DNA from: JACVRW01 sp963764665
GTDB lineage: Bacteria; Actinomycetota; Thermoleophilia; Solirubrobacterales; Thermoleophilaceae
Assembly: GCA_963764665.1 (NCBI GenBank)
Contig: CAVXTL010000026.1
Location: 1 to 64,000 of the forward strand
Direction: 5' to 3'
Length of the DNA stretch: 64,000 bases
The number at the start of each line of letters is the position of its first letter. Within the stretch, counting starts at the first letter, position 1. The notes beneath the pieces are model-generated. The model saw nothing but the letters and a program-made list of their open reading frames with translations, was not told the origin of the DNA and did not search any database. This document shows, in pieces, positions 7,813-16,983 of the stretch. A program made the translations under genes and the position numbers.

Positions 7813-9703
7813 TCACGGGGCCGTGAAGGCGGCTTGGAACGCGTCCGCGATCGCCTCGTGGCCCAGCTCGTTCGGATGGATGTCGTCCGAGAGCCACTCG
7901 TCGCCGTTCTCGATGAATGGCGGGTAGGCGTCAGCGAGGCGGGCGCCCGCCTCGGCCGCGCGTGCAGGCGATGAGGTCGTTCAGCCCTAGATCCGAGCCC
8001 GTCGCATCGCAGTCGAGTGTGCGGTCCGCCCCCAAGAGCACGAGCGCGGCCTGAGCGGCCCTGTCATCTTCGCCCGCCCGGCCGGACCACGGGTTGTAGT
8101 AGGCCATCACGATCAGCTGTTCGTCGCCCGGATCGTCAGCGAAGGCCTCGTTCAGCGCCTCGAGTGTGGCGGCGAAGTTGGTCTCGAAGGTCTGGAGGGT
8201 CGGCTGGCAGCTCTCCAGGTCGAAGGTGGCAAGTGCCCTGGGATCGCAGTTCGCGTCGGTGAGGATGTCGTTGGCCCCGATGTCCACCGTGACCACGGCG
8301 GCGTCCGAGTCCGCCTCCTCGATGTATCCGAGCGTCTGCGGAAGCTGGCCGGCGTTGAGGCCGGCGCTGGTCTCCCCGAGCCGTCCGATGTTGTAGACGG
8401 GCGGGCCGAGCTGGGCAACGCCGGCCTGCTGGAGGAAGCTCATGAAGAGCTCCGGATAGCGGTCGGTGGCTCCCCACTGGGTGACCGAGTCGCCCATCGC
8501 CACATAGAGCTCCCTGGTGGGCTCGGGACGCGGCGACCAGGCGGGCCAGAAGTCGTTCGCGGCGTTGCTCGTGAGGTTCGTGGGGTTGGAGCCGTCGGCA
8601 TCCGCCGCGTAGATCTCGAGGTTGCCATCTCGCGTCGCGCCGAAGGCGATCCGCTGGCCACCGGGCGAGTACGTGGACGAGAGGTCGTTCGCCGCGTCGT
8701 TGCTGAGGTTGGTCGGATTCGAACCGTCGGTGTCCATCGCGTAGATCTCGAGGAAGCCGTCGCGGTCCGTCGTGAAGCTGATGCGCCGGCCGTCGGGTGA
8801 CCAGGCCGGAGCGCCCTCGCCGGCCCCAGCAGTTGGTGAGGTTGACCCGGTTGCCTCCATCCGCGTCCATCACATGGATCTCTAGTTGGATTGGAAGGCG
8901 AGCCTGCGGCCGTCGGGCGACCAGGCAGGCTCCGTTTCGGGCGCGGCGCCGTTAGTGAGGTTGGTCTGGTTGCCGCCATCGGCGTCCATCACGTAGATGT
9001 CGTCGTTGTTGCCGTCGCGGGCGGACTGGAAGGCGATGCTGCTGCCGTCGGGCGACCAGGCCGGTCGAAGGTCGTTCGCGGGGTCGTTGGTGAGGTTGGT
9101 CTGGTTGCCGCCGTCCGCGTCCATGGCGTACACCTCCCAGTTGCCGTCGCGCTGAGAGGCGAAGGTGAGCCTGGCGCCGTCGGGCGACCAGCCCGGCTGT
9201 TCGTCGGCCGCGGTGTTGTTGGTCAGTCGCACGGGATTGCTGCCGTCTGCGTCCATCACGTGGATCTCGAAGTTGCCCTCGCGCGACGACCTGAAGGCGA
9301 TTCCGGCCCTCCCGCCTGCCGGGCCCGTGGCGAAAGTCTGGTCCTTGGAGCAGATGTTGCGGGGCGGGTCCTCCTCCCCATCCCGGACACAGAACTGGAA
9401 GTGGTAGGTCGTGTCCGGGGTCAGTCCGCTGATCGGATGCGAGACGGCGTGTGGCTCGTCATCGTGGATCGAGACGGCGCGGACCTGCGTTTCGCTCCCG
9501 TATCCGGTCGTCTCGCCGTACCTCCACCAGTAGCTCGTGTCGCCCACGACGTTGGAGTGGACATCGCCGTTCAGCGTGGCCCCGATATCGCTGACGTAGG
9601 TCGTCGGGTGAGGGCTGCCGACGGCACAGGCCGACACGAAGACGGTCGCCAGAAGGGCCACGGCAACGCCTGCTCCTCGGCGGATGCGGCTCGAGCGGAA
9701 CAT
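7813..9703 (-). pseudogene. Frameshifted TolB-like propeller/SGNH-hydrolase lipoprotein
   Basis: Three indels break one gene. The intact design is a signal peptide with lipobox-like VSAC, a fibronectin-like N-terminal region, six PD40 blades (WSPDG and VMDADGxNxxxLTN repeats), then an SGNH/GDSL hydrolase. The hydrolase keeps block I GDSVTQ, block III GANDI and block V DIHPNELGH. Frame changes occur near 8883, near 8830 and near 7965; the last strands the catalytic Asp-His block in another frame ending at TGA 7813. The protein would be an extracellular esterase or carbohydrate esterase presented on a propeller. The frames between the indels stay open and conserved, so recent decay and sequencing or assembly error are both possible. 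Confidence 0.75.
8525..9310 (-). repeat. Tandem ~126-bp repeats encoding PD40 blades
   Basis: Six degenerate repeats each encode one TolB/PD40 blade with the pattern I-x-F-x-S-x-R-D-G-N-x-x-I-Y-x-M-D-A-D-G followed by N-x-T-N-L-T-N and P-A-W-S-P-D-G. They lie inside the frameshifted gene, and two of its three indels fall in or between repeat units, where collapse or slippage is most likely. Confidence 0.75.
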
Positions 9704-9854
9704 GTTGGGGTCCTCTCACGCGGGTCCCCAACGCAGGCCTCGGCGTGGCGGGAGTGCCAGGCCACAGCTCACAGCAAGAAAGCGCGAATCCGGTACGACT
9801 GACCAGGATCAAGCTCGTTGATCAAGGGGTGGTTGGTCAATGAACCCAGACCAT

Positions 9855-9876
9855 AAAGCCCGCAAACTGCGGGTTT
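9855..9876. terminator. Intrinsic terminator, probably bidirectional
   Basis: Stem CCCGCA (9859-9864), loop AAC, stem TGCGGG (9868-9873), flanked by AAA on the left and TTT on the right. It sits just after the 3' end of the minus-strand MmcQ/YjbR-like gene. Confidence 0.65.
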
Positions 9877-9886
9877 GCCACCGTCC

Positions 9887-10276
9887 TCAAAGGTGTTCGT
9901 CCACGTACTCCCGCGCCAGCCGCTTGGGAGCCCGCGACAGCCAGGCCTCGACGATCACCTCTTCGAGCGCCTCGCCGGTGATCTTGTCCAGCCGGACCAG
10001 CACGGCCGGGTAGCCGTCGAAGTGGGGGGTCGTGAAGAAGACCTCCGGGTCGTCGGCCAGCAGAGCCTCCTTGGCCACGAGATGCTCCACCCGCGCACCG
10101 AGGATCGGGCCCTGCGGCGCGTCGTCGCCGAGGGCCCGGATGTCCGCGGCGCGCAGCGGCCGCTCCCACACGAACCCCTTGTCACGCACACGCCATGAGG
10201 CGTGCTCCCTCGAGATTCCCTCGCTGGTGTCCGGTAGTCCGAGTGCGATCCGGCGGACGTCGTCCCAGTCGGCCAC
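9887..10276 (-). CDS. MmcQ/YjbR family protein
   Basis: A 129-residue protein of the MmcQ/YjbR (CyaY-like fold) family. The N-terminal WDDVRRIALGLPDTSEG block, the RDKGFVW strand and the C-terminal WLSRAPKRLAREYVDEHL are typical. Members are described as putative DNA-binding proteins, but the biochemical role is not established. Start is a GTG at 10276, 11 bases after the stop of the small gene upstream on the same strand, so the two probably share a transcript ending at the terminator at 9855. Confidence 0.85.
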   Translation of the reverse strand: MADWDDVRRIALGLPDTSEGISREHASWRVRDKGFVWERPLRAADIRALGDDAPQGPILGARVEHLVAKEALLADDPEVFFTTPHFDGYPAVLVRLDKITGEALEEVIVEAWLSRAPKRLAREYVDEHL

Positions 10277-10287
10277 GCGACCTCCAG

Positions 10288-10491
10288 CTAGGTGGATCGC
10301 GGCGTGATGCGGTAGATCGAGACCACCTCTGCCGTCTTGGCCTCGGGATGCACCACGTAGGCGCTCGGCCCGCCGCCGAACCAGCCCGCGCTCTCGTTGT
10401 CACCCACGAACACGCCTGCGTGGTGCCGGCCCATGCCGTCCTCCACCCAGACCGGCTGACCTTCCGTGAATCCGTGCGGAGCGTCGTTCAT
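10288..10491 (-). CDS. Small conserved-looking protein
   Basis: A 67-residue soluble protein: a short Gly- and Trp-rich beta-like body (GQPVWVEDGMGRHHAGVF, GWFGGGPSAYVVHPE, TAEVVSIYRI). It resembles a small SH3-like barrel, but no family is recognised. The ATG at 10491 is chosen over an upstream in-frame start at 10542, which would overlap the divergent methyltransferase gene. It lies 11 bases upstream of the MmcQ-like gene. Confidence 0.55.
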   Translation of the reverse strand: MNDAPHGFTEGQPVWVEDGMGRHHAGVFVGDNESAGWFGGGPSAYVVHPEAKTAEVVSIYRITPRST

Positions 10492-10540
10492 CGGGGTCAG
10501 GTTAGCCGGGCGCTCCCCGCCTGGGCCATGATCCGCCCGC

Positions 10541-11146
10541 ATGCCCGACGAGCTCGTAACCCAGTCGATCCAGCTTCCCGGCGGCGAGCTCCAGGTGCTC
10601 CAGCCGGAGGAGTCCGCGGGGCTGCCCGACGACGGCGCGGTCGAGTGGGCCCCACTCGCGCCCTACTGGTCGGTCCTCTGGCGCAGCGGCGTGGCGCTCG
10701 CGCGCGAGCTGGACGGGATCGCGATGGGCGGCCTGCGCGTGCTGGAGCTCGGCTGCGGGCTCGCCGTTCCGAGCATCGCCGCCGCGCGGGCCGGAGCCGA
10801 GGTGCTCGCCACGGAGGGGTGCGCCGAGGCGCTCACGCTCGTCGCGCGCAACGCACAGGCCAACGGGGTGCGGCTCGAGACCGCGATCGTGGACTGGGCC
10901 GAGCCCGGCGAGCTCGTCCGGCAGGCCCCGTTCGACCTCGTGCTGGCCGCCGACGTGCTCTACGAGCGCGCCAACGTGGCCCTGCTGCTGGCGCTTCTGC
11001 CGCGTCTCGGGCCGGAGGCGTGGCTGGCCGATCCAGGCCGGCCGGCGGCCGGGGCGTTCATGGAGCAGGCGCACAGCAGGTGGTCGGTCGACACGCGTGA
11101 GCGCGGCGTGGTCCGGATCCACCGCCTGCGTCTCGGCGTGAGATGA
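10541..11146 (+). CDS. Class I SAM-dependent methyltransferase
   Basis: A 201-residue Rossmann methyltransferase of the METTL21/nicotinamide N-methyltransferase-like group. SAM-binding motif I is VLELGCGLAVPSIAAARAGAEV (about residues 67-88), followed by the acidic VLATEG, the motif RNAQANGV and the post-motif FDLVLAADVLYE. Such enzymes methylate protein side chains or small amines; the substrate is not readable. It is divergent from the small gene at 10491, with 49 bases between them. Confidence 0.85.
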   Translation: MPDELVTQSIQLPGGELQVLQPEESAGLPDDGAVEWAPLAPYWSVLWRSGVALARELDGIAMGGLRVLELGCGLAVPSIAAARAGAEVLATEGCAEALTLVARNAQANGVRLETAIVDWAEPGELVRQAPFDLVLAADVLYERANVALLLALLPRLGPEAWLADPGRPAAGAFMEQAHSRWSVDTRERGVVRIHRLRLGVR

Positions 11147-11182
11147 TCCCCCCGACGACTCGCAAGCTCACGAGGGGGTCCC

Positions 11183-12547
11183 ATGGGCGAGAACGGCATC
11201 GGCGGCTTCAAGGGCGCGCTCTTCACGGAGCACGCGGCCGGCTACGACGAGGCGCGATCGGTCTTCAACGCGATGATCGACAGGCGCCCCGCGTACATCG
11301 CGCAGTGCACCGACGCGGATGATGTGATCGCGGCCCTGGACTTCGCAAGAGGGAAGGGCCTGCCCGTCTCCGTCCGCAGCGGCGGCCACAGCGTCGCGGG
11401 CAACAGCCTCGTGGACGACGGTCTCGTGGTCGACATGCGCAACGTCAACGCCGTCTCGGTCGATCCGGACGCCCGCACCGCCACCGTCGGGGGCGGAGCC
11501 ACCTGGAGCCACTTCGACAGAGCCGCGCAGCCGCACGGGCTCGCCACCACAGGCGGGCGCGTGTCGACCACGGGCGTGGCCGGCCTGACCCTGGGCGGCG
11601 GCTCCGGATGGTTCGAGCGCAAGTTCGGACTGGCGTGCGACAACCTGATCGCTGTGGACCTCGTCACGGCCGACGGCCGGCAGGTGACCGCGAGCGAGGA
11701 CGAGAACCCGGAGCTGTTCTGGGCTCTTCACGGCGGAGGCGGCAACTTCGGGATCGCCACGTCGTTCGAGTTCCGCCTCCATCCGCTGCCGGTCGCGACC
11801 CTCGCGCTCCTGCTCTTCCCGGTGGAGCGCGGTCCCGAGGTGCTGCGCCGCTACCGCGGGTTCGCCGAGCAGGCGCCCGACGAGCTCGGCGGCGGCGCCA
11901 TCTTCCTCACCGGTCCCCCCGAGCCGTTCGTGCCCGAGCACCTCCAGGGCCGGCTGGTGCTGGGAGTGGGCGTGATGTACGCGGGCGGAGAGGGGGAGGC
12001 GCGCGAGGTCGCGGCGCCGATGTTCGAGCTCTCGCCTGAAGGCCAGATGGTCGCGGAGATGCCCTACGCCGAGCTGCAGTGCGCTCTCGACGACCCACCC
12101 GGATTCCGCAACTACTGGTCCGCCGAGCACCTCGAGCAGTTCCCGGACGAGGCGGTCGAGCTGTTCTGCGCGCGAGCGGAGGACATGGTCGTGCCCTCGC
12201 CCTCCCAGCAGATCGTCGTGCCGTGGGGCGGTGCCGTGACCCGCAACGCCGGCGACTGGCCACTCGCCAGCCGGCACGCTCTCTGGACCGTGCATCCCTT
12301 CGGCCTCTGGAGCGATCCGGCCGACGACGAGCGCGGCAAGGGCTGGGCACGCGCAACGTGCGACGACATGAAGCCCTACGCGACGGGCGACGTCTACCTC
12401 AACTTCACCGGCGATGAAGGCGAGGAACGCGTTCAGGCCGGCTTCGGCGGGAGCTACGAGCGGGTGGCCGCCGTCAAGGCCGAGTGGGACCCGGACAACA
12501 TCTTCCGGCAGAACCACAACGTGAAACCCCTGTCCGCGGCCGCCTGA
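11183..12547 (+). CDS. Berberine-bridge-type FAD-binding oxidase
   Basis: A 454-residue flavoprotein of the FAD_binding_4/BBE family. The RSGGHS motif supplies His69, the usual covalent FAD attachment site. The GVAGLTLGGGSGW and FGLACDNL blocks and the C-terminal BBE segment (YLNFTGDEGEE, DPDNIFRQNHNVKP) are all present. The position that carries a second Cys link in bicovalent members is Val (GRVSTTGVAG), so a single covalent link is expected. Such enzymes oxidise sugars, alcohols or alkaloid-type substrates using O2. No signal peptide is evident. An alpha/beta hydrolase follows 18 bases later and may act on the same compound. Confidence 0.9.
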   Translation: MGENGIGGFKGALFTEHAAGYDEARSVFNAMIDRRPAYIAQCTDADDVIAALDFARGKGLPVSVRSGGHSVAGNSLVDDGLVVDMRNVNAVSVDPDARTATVGGGATWSHFDRAAQPHGLATTGGRVSTTGVAGLTLGGGSGWFERKFGLACDNLIAVDLVTADGRQVTASEDENPELFWALHGGGGNFGIATSFEFRLHPLPVATLALLLFPVERGPEVLRRYRGFAEQAPDELGGGAIFLTGPPEPFVPEHLQGRLVLGVGVMYAGGEGEAREVAAPMFELSPEGQMVAEMPYAELQCALDDPPGFRNYWSAEHLEQFPDEAVELFCARAEDMVVPSPSQQIVVPWGGAVTRNAGDWPLASRHALWTVHPFGLWSDPADDERGKGWARATCDDMKPYATGDVYLNFTGDEGEERVQAGFGGSYERVAAVKAEWDPDNIFRQNHNVKPLSAAA

Positions 12548-12565
12548 GCGAGTCGCCGGCTCGTC

Positions 12566-13363
12566 GTGAGACTCGAAGAGAGGGCCTACGTCGAGATCGG
12601 CGGTCTCCGCATCGCGTATGAGCGGGCAGGCCGCGGGCCGCCGCTGGTCCTGCTTCACGGGATCCTCTCGGACAGTCGCGCCTGGACCAGGCAGCTGGCC
12701 GGCCTCGCGGACCGGTTCACGGTCGTGGCCTGGGACGCGCCTGGCGCGGGCCGGTCGGCGGACCCGCCGGAATCGTTCAGCGCGCGCGACTACGCGGATT
12801 GCCTCTCCGAGTTCATCGTCGCGCTCGAGCTGGAGCCCGCCCACGTCCTCGGGCTGTCATGGGGCGGCGTGCTCGCGCAGGAGCTCTACCGGCGGCACCC
12901 CGAACGGGTGAGGTCGCTGATCCTGGCGGACACCTACGCGGGCTGGAGGGGCTCGTTGCCGAAGGCTGTCTGCGACGAGCGCCTGGCGAGCTGTCTCCGC
13001 GAGTCCCGGCTGCCGCCGGACGAGTGGGTGCCCGGCTGGCTGCCGGGCCTGCTGTCCGAGAACGCTCCCGCGGAGCTGCGCGAGGAGGTGGTCGAGGTCA
13101 TGTCCGACTTCCACCCGGCCGGGTACCGCGCGATGGCGCTGGCCGTCGCCGACTCGGACACCCGCGATCTCCTGCCCCGCATCGGCGTCCCGACCCTCCT
13201 CCTGTGGGGTGAGCTGGACAGGCGCTCGCCGCTCAGCGTGGCCGAGCAGCTGCGCGACGCGATCCCGGGCGCGCAGCTCACCGTGATCCCCGACACCGGC
13301 CACGAGAGCAACATCGAGCAGCCCGCCCGGTTCAACGCCGCGGTGCTCGATTTCTGCGGGTAG
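12566..13363 (+). CDS. Alpha/beta hydrolase
   Basis: A 265-residue alpha/beta-fold hydrolase with the oxyanion HGILSD segment (about 31-36), the nucleophile elbow GLSWGG (Ser near 95), an acid in WGELDRRSP and the catalytic His in DTGHESN. The triad is complete, so it is an active esterase-, lactonase- or C-C hydrolase-like enzyme; substrate unknown. It starts with GTG, 18 bases after the FAD oxidase stop, consistent with a two-gene operon. Confidence 0.88.
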   Translation: MRLEERAYVEIGGLRIAYERAGRGPPLVLLHGILSDSRAWTRQLAGLADRFTVVAWDAPGAGRSADPPESFSARDYADCLSEFIVALELEPAHVLGLSWGGVLAQELYRRHPERVRSLILADTYAGWRGSLPKAVCDERLASCLRESRLPPDEWVPGWLPGLLSENAPAELREEVVEVMSDFHPAGYRAMALAVADSDTRDLLPRIGVPTLLLWGELDRRSPLSVAEQLRDAIPGAQLTVIPDTGHESNIEQPARFNAAVLDFCG

Positions 13364-13366
13364 CCG

Positions 13367-13867
13367 TTACTCGGGGAGGACGGCGCGGATCGCCTCGGTG
13401 ACTTGAGCGGTGGTGAGGCGCTCGGTGTCCAGCACCAGGTGAACGCCCTCGAGCGCAGGCATCGAGACGTGGAGCTGCTCCATCTCGCTCAGCAGGTGCT
13501 CCAGCGCGAACCAGCCGTCGGGCTCGCGGGCGATGATGCGCTCGCGCAACGTGCCCGGCTCGGCTTCGAGCCGCACCAGCAGGTGGCCGTCGGCACCGAG
13601 CGCGGCCAGCACGTCCGCCAGGTGCGCGTCGGACTCGATCACCTCGGCCACCACGAGGAGCGTGGCGCCGGCCTGCGCGTGCGACTCGCGCCAGGCGCGC
13701 AGGTGCGCGCAGCGCCCTGCGAGGTCCGGAAAGGGATAGGCCCATGCGACCTCGTCCGCGTCGGCGCCCGCATGCGGGACCTGATCTCCGGCGAGCGCGT
13801 CGCACAGCGCGGTCATGGCGGCCGTCTTGCCTGCGCCGGGCGGCCCCGTGATCAGGACGGCGAACAC
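13367..13867 (-). CDS. P-loop ATPase/kinase-like protein
   Basis: A 166-residue protein opening with a Walker A motif GPPGAGKT (about 8-15). A downstream TLLVVAEVIES strand could be Walker B, and LRERIIAREPDG resembles an Arg-rich lid. The size and pattern match small AAA_33/shikimate kinase-like phosphotransferases such as the ATP-binding proteins next to transporters or resistance genes. Its start lies 5 bases after the stop of the MFS gene on the same strand, so the two appear co-transcribed. The phosphorylated substrate is not readable. Confidence 0.75.
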   Translation of the reverse strand: MFAVLITGPPGAGKTAAMTALCDALAGDQVPHAGADADEVAWAYPFPDLAGRCAHLRAWRESHAQAGATLLVVAEVIESDAHLADVLAALGADGHLLVRLEAEPGTLRERIIAREPDGWFALEHLLSEMEQLHVSMPALEGVHLVLDTERLTTAQVTEAIRAVLPE

Positions 13868-13871
13868 GCGG

Positions 13872-15344
13872 TCAGGCGGCTTCGGCCTGCACCGGCTCGT
13901 CCTCGGCCTCGCCCTCGGCCTCCGCCTCGGTCTCGGTCGGCTCCTGCTTGAGGACGGTCACCGCGATCACCAAGGCCAGCACCACCAGCGCGGCACCGAT
14001 CCAGAACGCGAGGTGATAGCCGTCCACGAGTGCCTGCGCTTCCGACTCGCCCTCGGCGAGGAGGTTGTCGGTGCGCGTGGTGGACAGGGTGGCCAGCACG
14101 GCGAGACCGAGCGCGCCTCCCACCTGCGCGGTCGTGTTCACGAGGCCGGACGCGAGGCCCGCGTCCTCCTGGGTGGCGCCCGACATGGCGAGCGTCATCA
14201 GGGCCGGGAACGAGACGCCGATGCCGGTCGCGAGCACGAGCATCACGGGCAGGATGTGCTCGACGTAGCTGCCGTCCACGGGCGTGCGCGTGAAGAGCGC
14301 CAGGCCTACCGCGATCAGCACCAGTCCCGGGAGCAGCGTCGTCTTCGCGCCGAAGCGCGTGATCAGCGTCTCGGCGTACCGGAGCGAGAGCGTTCCCATC
14401 ACGAGCGTGGCCGGCAGGAAGGCGAAGCCGATCTGCAGCGGGTCGTAGCCGAGCACGCGCTCCATGTAGAGGGCGCCCATGAAGAACAGTCCGAACATCC
14501 CGGCCACGAGCAGCGGCTGGACGATGTTCGCGCCCGAGAGGTTGCGCGAGCGGAAGATCCGCAGCGGGATCAGCGGCGTGCGAGCCGTGGCCTCGCGGAC
14601 GATGAACGCGACCAGCAGGGCGACCGAGAGGGCGCCGAGGAGGAGGGTCGTGGGCGCTCCCCAGCCGTCGTCGGCCGCCGGCTTGACGATCGTGTAGACG
14701 CCGAGCATCAGCGAGGCGGTGATCAGCACCGCGCCCGGCACGTCGGCGCCCTCGCTGAGGCCGATCCCCTTGTCGCGCTCGATCAGCCGCCACGCCAGCG
14801 CTGCGGTGGCCACGCCGATCGGGATGTTGATGAAGAAGATCCAGTGCCAGTTGATCGCCTGGGTCAGCACGCCGCCGGCCAGCAGGCCGATCGTGCCGCC
14901 CGCTGAGGCGACGAAGCCGTACACGCCGATCGCCTTGGCCTGGTCGCGCGGCGCGGGGAACATCGTCACGATCATCCCGAGCACGACCGCCGACGTCATG
15001 GCGCCGCCGATGCCCTGGATGAAGCGCGCCGCCACCAGCATCTCCTGGCTCTGCGCTGCGCCGCATAGGATCGACGCGGCGATGAAGACGACCAGGCCGG
15101 CCATGAAGACGTCCTTGCGCCCGATGAGGTCGCCGAAGCGGCCCGAGAGCAGCAGCAGCCCGCCGAAGCTGATCAGGTAGGCGTTGACCACCCAGGCGAG
15201 GCTCGACTGGGAGAAGCCGAGGTCGTCCTGGATCGACGGCAGCGCCACGTTCACGACGGTCACGTCGAGCACGATCATCAGGACGCCCGCGCAGAGCACG
15301 TAGAGCGCGATCCAGCGGTTCCTGTCCGTCATCTGCTCGGTCAT
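13872..15344 (-). CDS. DHA2-family MFS drug exporter (EmrB/QacA type)
   Basis: A 490-residue membrane protein with about 14 transmembrane helices. The family motifs are visible: VVNVALPSIQDDLG near the start, WVVNAYLISFGGLLLLSGRFGDLIGRK (motif A-like) and the VTMF cytoplasmic loop. It should use proton antiport to expel hydrophobic drugs. The ATG at 15344 has an AGGAGA ribosome site about 10 bases upstream, favouring it over one at 15371. The C-terminus is a Glu-rich cytoplasmic tail. It is followed by the P-loop kinase-like gene. Confidence 0.92.
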   Translation of the reverse strand: MTEQMTDRNRWIALYVLCAGVLMIVLDVTVVNVALPSIQDDLGFSQSSLAWVVNAYLISFGGLLLLSGRFGDLIGRKDVFMAGLVVFIAASILCGAAQSQEMLVAARFIQGIGGAMTSAVVLGMIVTMFPAPRDQAKAIGVYGFVASAGGTIGLLAGGVLTQAINWHWIFFINIPIGVATAALAWRLIERDKGIGLSEGADVPGAVLITASLMLGVYTIVKPAADDGWGAPTTLLLGALSVALLVAFIVREATARTPLIPLRIFRSRNLSGANIVQPLLVAGMFGLFFMGALYMERVLGYDPLQIGFAFLPATLVMGTLSLRYAETLITRFGAKTTLLPGLVLIAVGLALFTRTPVDGSYVEHILPVMLVLATGIGVSFPALMTLAMSGATQEDAGLASGLVNTTAQVGGALGLAVLATLSTTRTDNLLAEGESEAQALVDGYHLAFWIGAALVVLALVIAVTVLKQEPTETEAEAEGEAEDEPVQAEAA

Positions 15345-15402
15345 CGCTCTTGTCTCCTGTGTCGCTGCCATTTCAAAGTGAGACCGCCGCAGGGGGCCGA
15401 TC

Positions 15403-15771
15403 TCATCGGCACGGCCGCTTCGGCTGCCAGAAGGCGATCTCACCGCCCGCGGGCGTGCCCACGACACTGCGCCAGCCGGCCGGACCTTCGCGTGGCTCGA
15501 GCAGCACCCTCGCTCCAAGCGCGCGGGCACGCTCCGTGGCCTCGCCGATCGCCGTGACCTCTACATAAGGCAACCAAACCGGTCGGCTCGTCTCACACTC
15601 TACGATGCCGCCGCCGAAAGCGTCTCCCAGCTCGAGCGCCAGGTATGACCCCGAGGGCACGTGGATCCTCTCCGAGCGCCATCCGCAGAGGCTCGTGTAG
15701 AGGGCCTCGGCCTCCGGCAGGTCGCCGGTGTGCAGCTCCAGGTGCACCACTGGTGTCGAGAAGACGGGCAT
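15403..15771 (-). CDS. VOC-superfamily (glyoxalase-like) protein
   Basis: A 122-residue single VOC unit pair: HLELHTGDLPEAEALYTSLCGW in the first half and VTAIGEATERARALGARVLLEPREGPAG in the second, with GGEIAFWQPK at the end. Members bind a divalent metal and act in detoxification, dioxygenation or drug sequestration; here the metal set is not clear. It lies 58 bases upstream of the MFS exporter on the same strand and divergent from the ECF sigma gene at 15836. ATG at 15771 preferred over the adjacent GTG. Confidence 0.82.
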   Translation of the reverse strand: MPVFSTPVVHLELHTGDLPEAEALYTSLCGWRSERIHVPSGSYLALELGDAFGGGIVECETSRPVWLPYVEVTAIGEATERARALGARVLLEPREGPAGWRSVVGTPAGGEIAFWQPKRPCR

Positions 15772-15835
15772 CACGTCCTGCCTCTATGACCAGCGGCGGT
15801 CGCGGAACTAATCGGCTGGATACCCTGGCCGTGGC

Positions 15836-16954
15836 ATGGCGACTTCTTCCACGCGGGCGACGCTCCAGGAGCAGGAGCTTCTGGCAGCGGCTCGCGGCGG
15901 CGACGAGGCGGCGTTCGGCCGGCTGCTCGAGGCGTACCGGGGGGAGCTCCACGCGCACTGCTACCGGATGCTGGGCTCGGTCCAGGACGCCGAGGACGCG
16001 CTCCAGGACGCGTCGCTCAGGGCCTGGCGCGGGCTGGCCCGGTTCGAGGGCCGCAGCTCGCTCCGCTCGTGGCTCTACACGATCGCCACGAACAGCAGCC
16101 TCAACCTGATCGCGCGCCGGCCCAAGCAGCGGGTGCTACCGCTCGACTACGGCCCGTCCACCGACCCCCACGATGGAATCGGGCTGCCCCCGGCCGAGAC
16201 GGTCTGGGTGGATCCCTATCCGGACGAAGGTCTCGGCCTCGAGGACGGTCCGGCCGGCCCCGAGGCGCGCTACGAGCTGCGCGAGAGCGTCGAGCTCGCG
16301 TTCGTGGCGGCCCTCCAGCGCCTGCCGGCCAACCAGCGCGCGGCCCTGATCCTGCGCGAAGTGCTGGGCTTCTCCGCGCGCGAGGTGGCCGAGTCGCTCG
16401 ACACCACGGTGGCCTCCGTGAACAGCGCCCTCCAGCGCGCCCGCAAGACGATCGACGACGACGCTCCCGAGCAGAGCCAGCAGGCCACCCTGCGCGCGCT
16501 CGGCGACGAGCGACTGCGCGAGCTGGTGGAGGGCTACATGGACGCCATGCAGCGGGGTGATGTGGAGGCGGTCGTCTCGCTTCTCGCCGAGGACGCCGCG
16601 TGGTCGATGCCGCCGCTGGCGGCCTGGTTCAGCGGGCACGAGAACCTCCGCGGCTTCATGCACTTCGGGCCGCTGTCAGGCGACTGGCGCTGGCGCCATG
16701 TGCCCACGCGCGCGAACGGCCAGCCGGCGGTGGGCAGCTACGCCTGGTACGAGCCGGACCAGTGCTTCCGTCCGTTCGCGCTCGACGTGATGACCTTCCA
16801 CGGCGACCGGATCTCGCAGATCACGTCGTTCATCAACCGCTCCACGCTCAGCAGCGACCTCCTCTTCTACGAGCGCTGGCCCGAGCAGCCCATGGATCCC
16901 GCCAGGGCTGCCGACTTCGAGCGCTTCGGCCTGCCCGACCGCCTGGAGCGATGA
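15836..16954 (+). CDS. SigJ/SigG-like ECF sigma factor with C-terminal SnoaL domain
   Basis: A 372-residue sigma-70 family protein. Region 2 (about 28-95) contains YRMLGSVQDAEDALQDASLRAWR, region 4 (about 155-210) contains LPANQRAALILREVLGFSAREVAE, and residues 220-345 form a SnoaL/NTF2-like domain starting ELVEGYMDAMQRGDVEAVV. In ECF groups with this tail the SnoaL domain modulates sigma activity in place of a separate anti-sigma factor. It is divergent from the VOC-MFS pair and is followed by another VOC gene, so a detoxification regulon is plausible (inference). Confidence 0.9.
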   Translation: MATSSTRATLQEQELLAAARGGDEAAFGRLLEAYRGELHAHCYRMLGSVQDAEDALQDASLRAWRGLARFEGRSSLRSWLYTIATNSSLNLIARRPKQRVLPLDYGPSTDPHDGIGLPPAETVWVDPYPDEGLGLEDGPAGPEARYELRESVELAFVAALQRLPANQRAALILREVLGFSAREVAESLDTTVASVNSALQRARKTIDDDAPEQSQQATLRALGDERLRELVEGYMDAMQRGDVEAVVSLLAEDAAWSMPPLAAWFSGHENLRGFMHFGPLSGDWRWRHVPTRANGQPAVGSYAWYEPDQCFRPFALDVMTFHGDRISQITSFINRSTLSSDLLFYERWPEQPMDPARAADFERFGLPDRLER

Positions 16955-16983
16955 GTTCCCGGCCCCGCGCCGGTCTGTAGGAC

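Noticed and set aside
8525..9310. Regular repeats that could look like a CRISPR array
   Set aside because: The ~126-bp units encode PD40 blades in frame and have no spacer pattern or cas genes.
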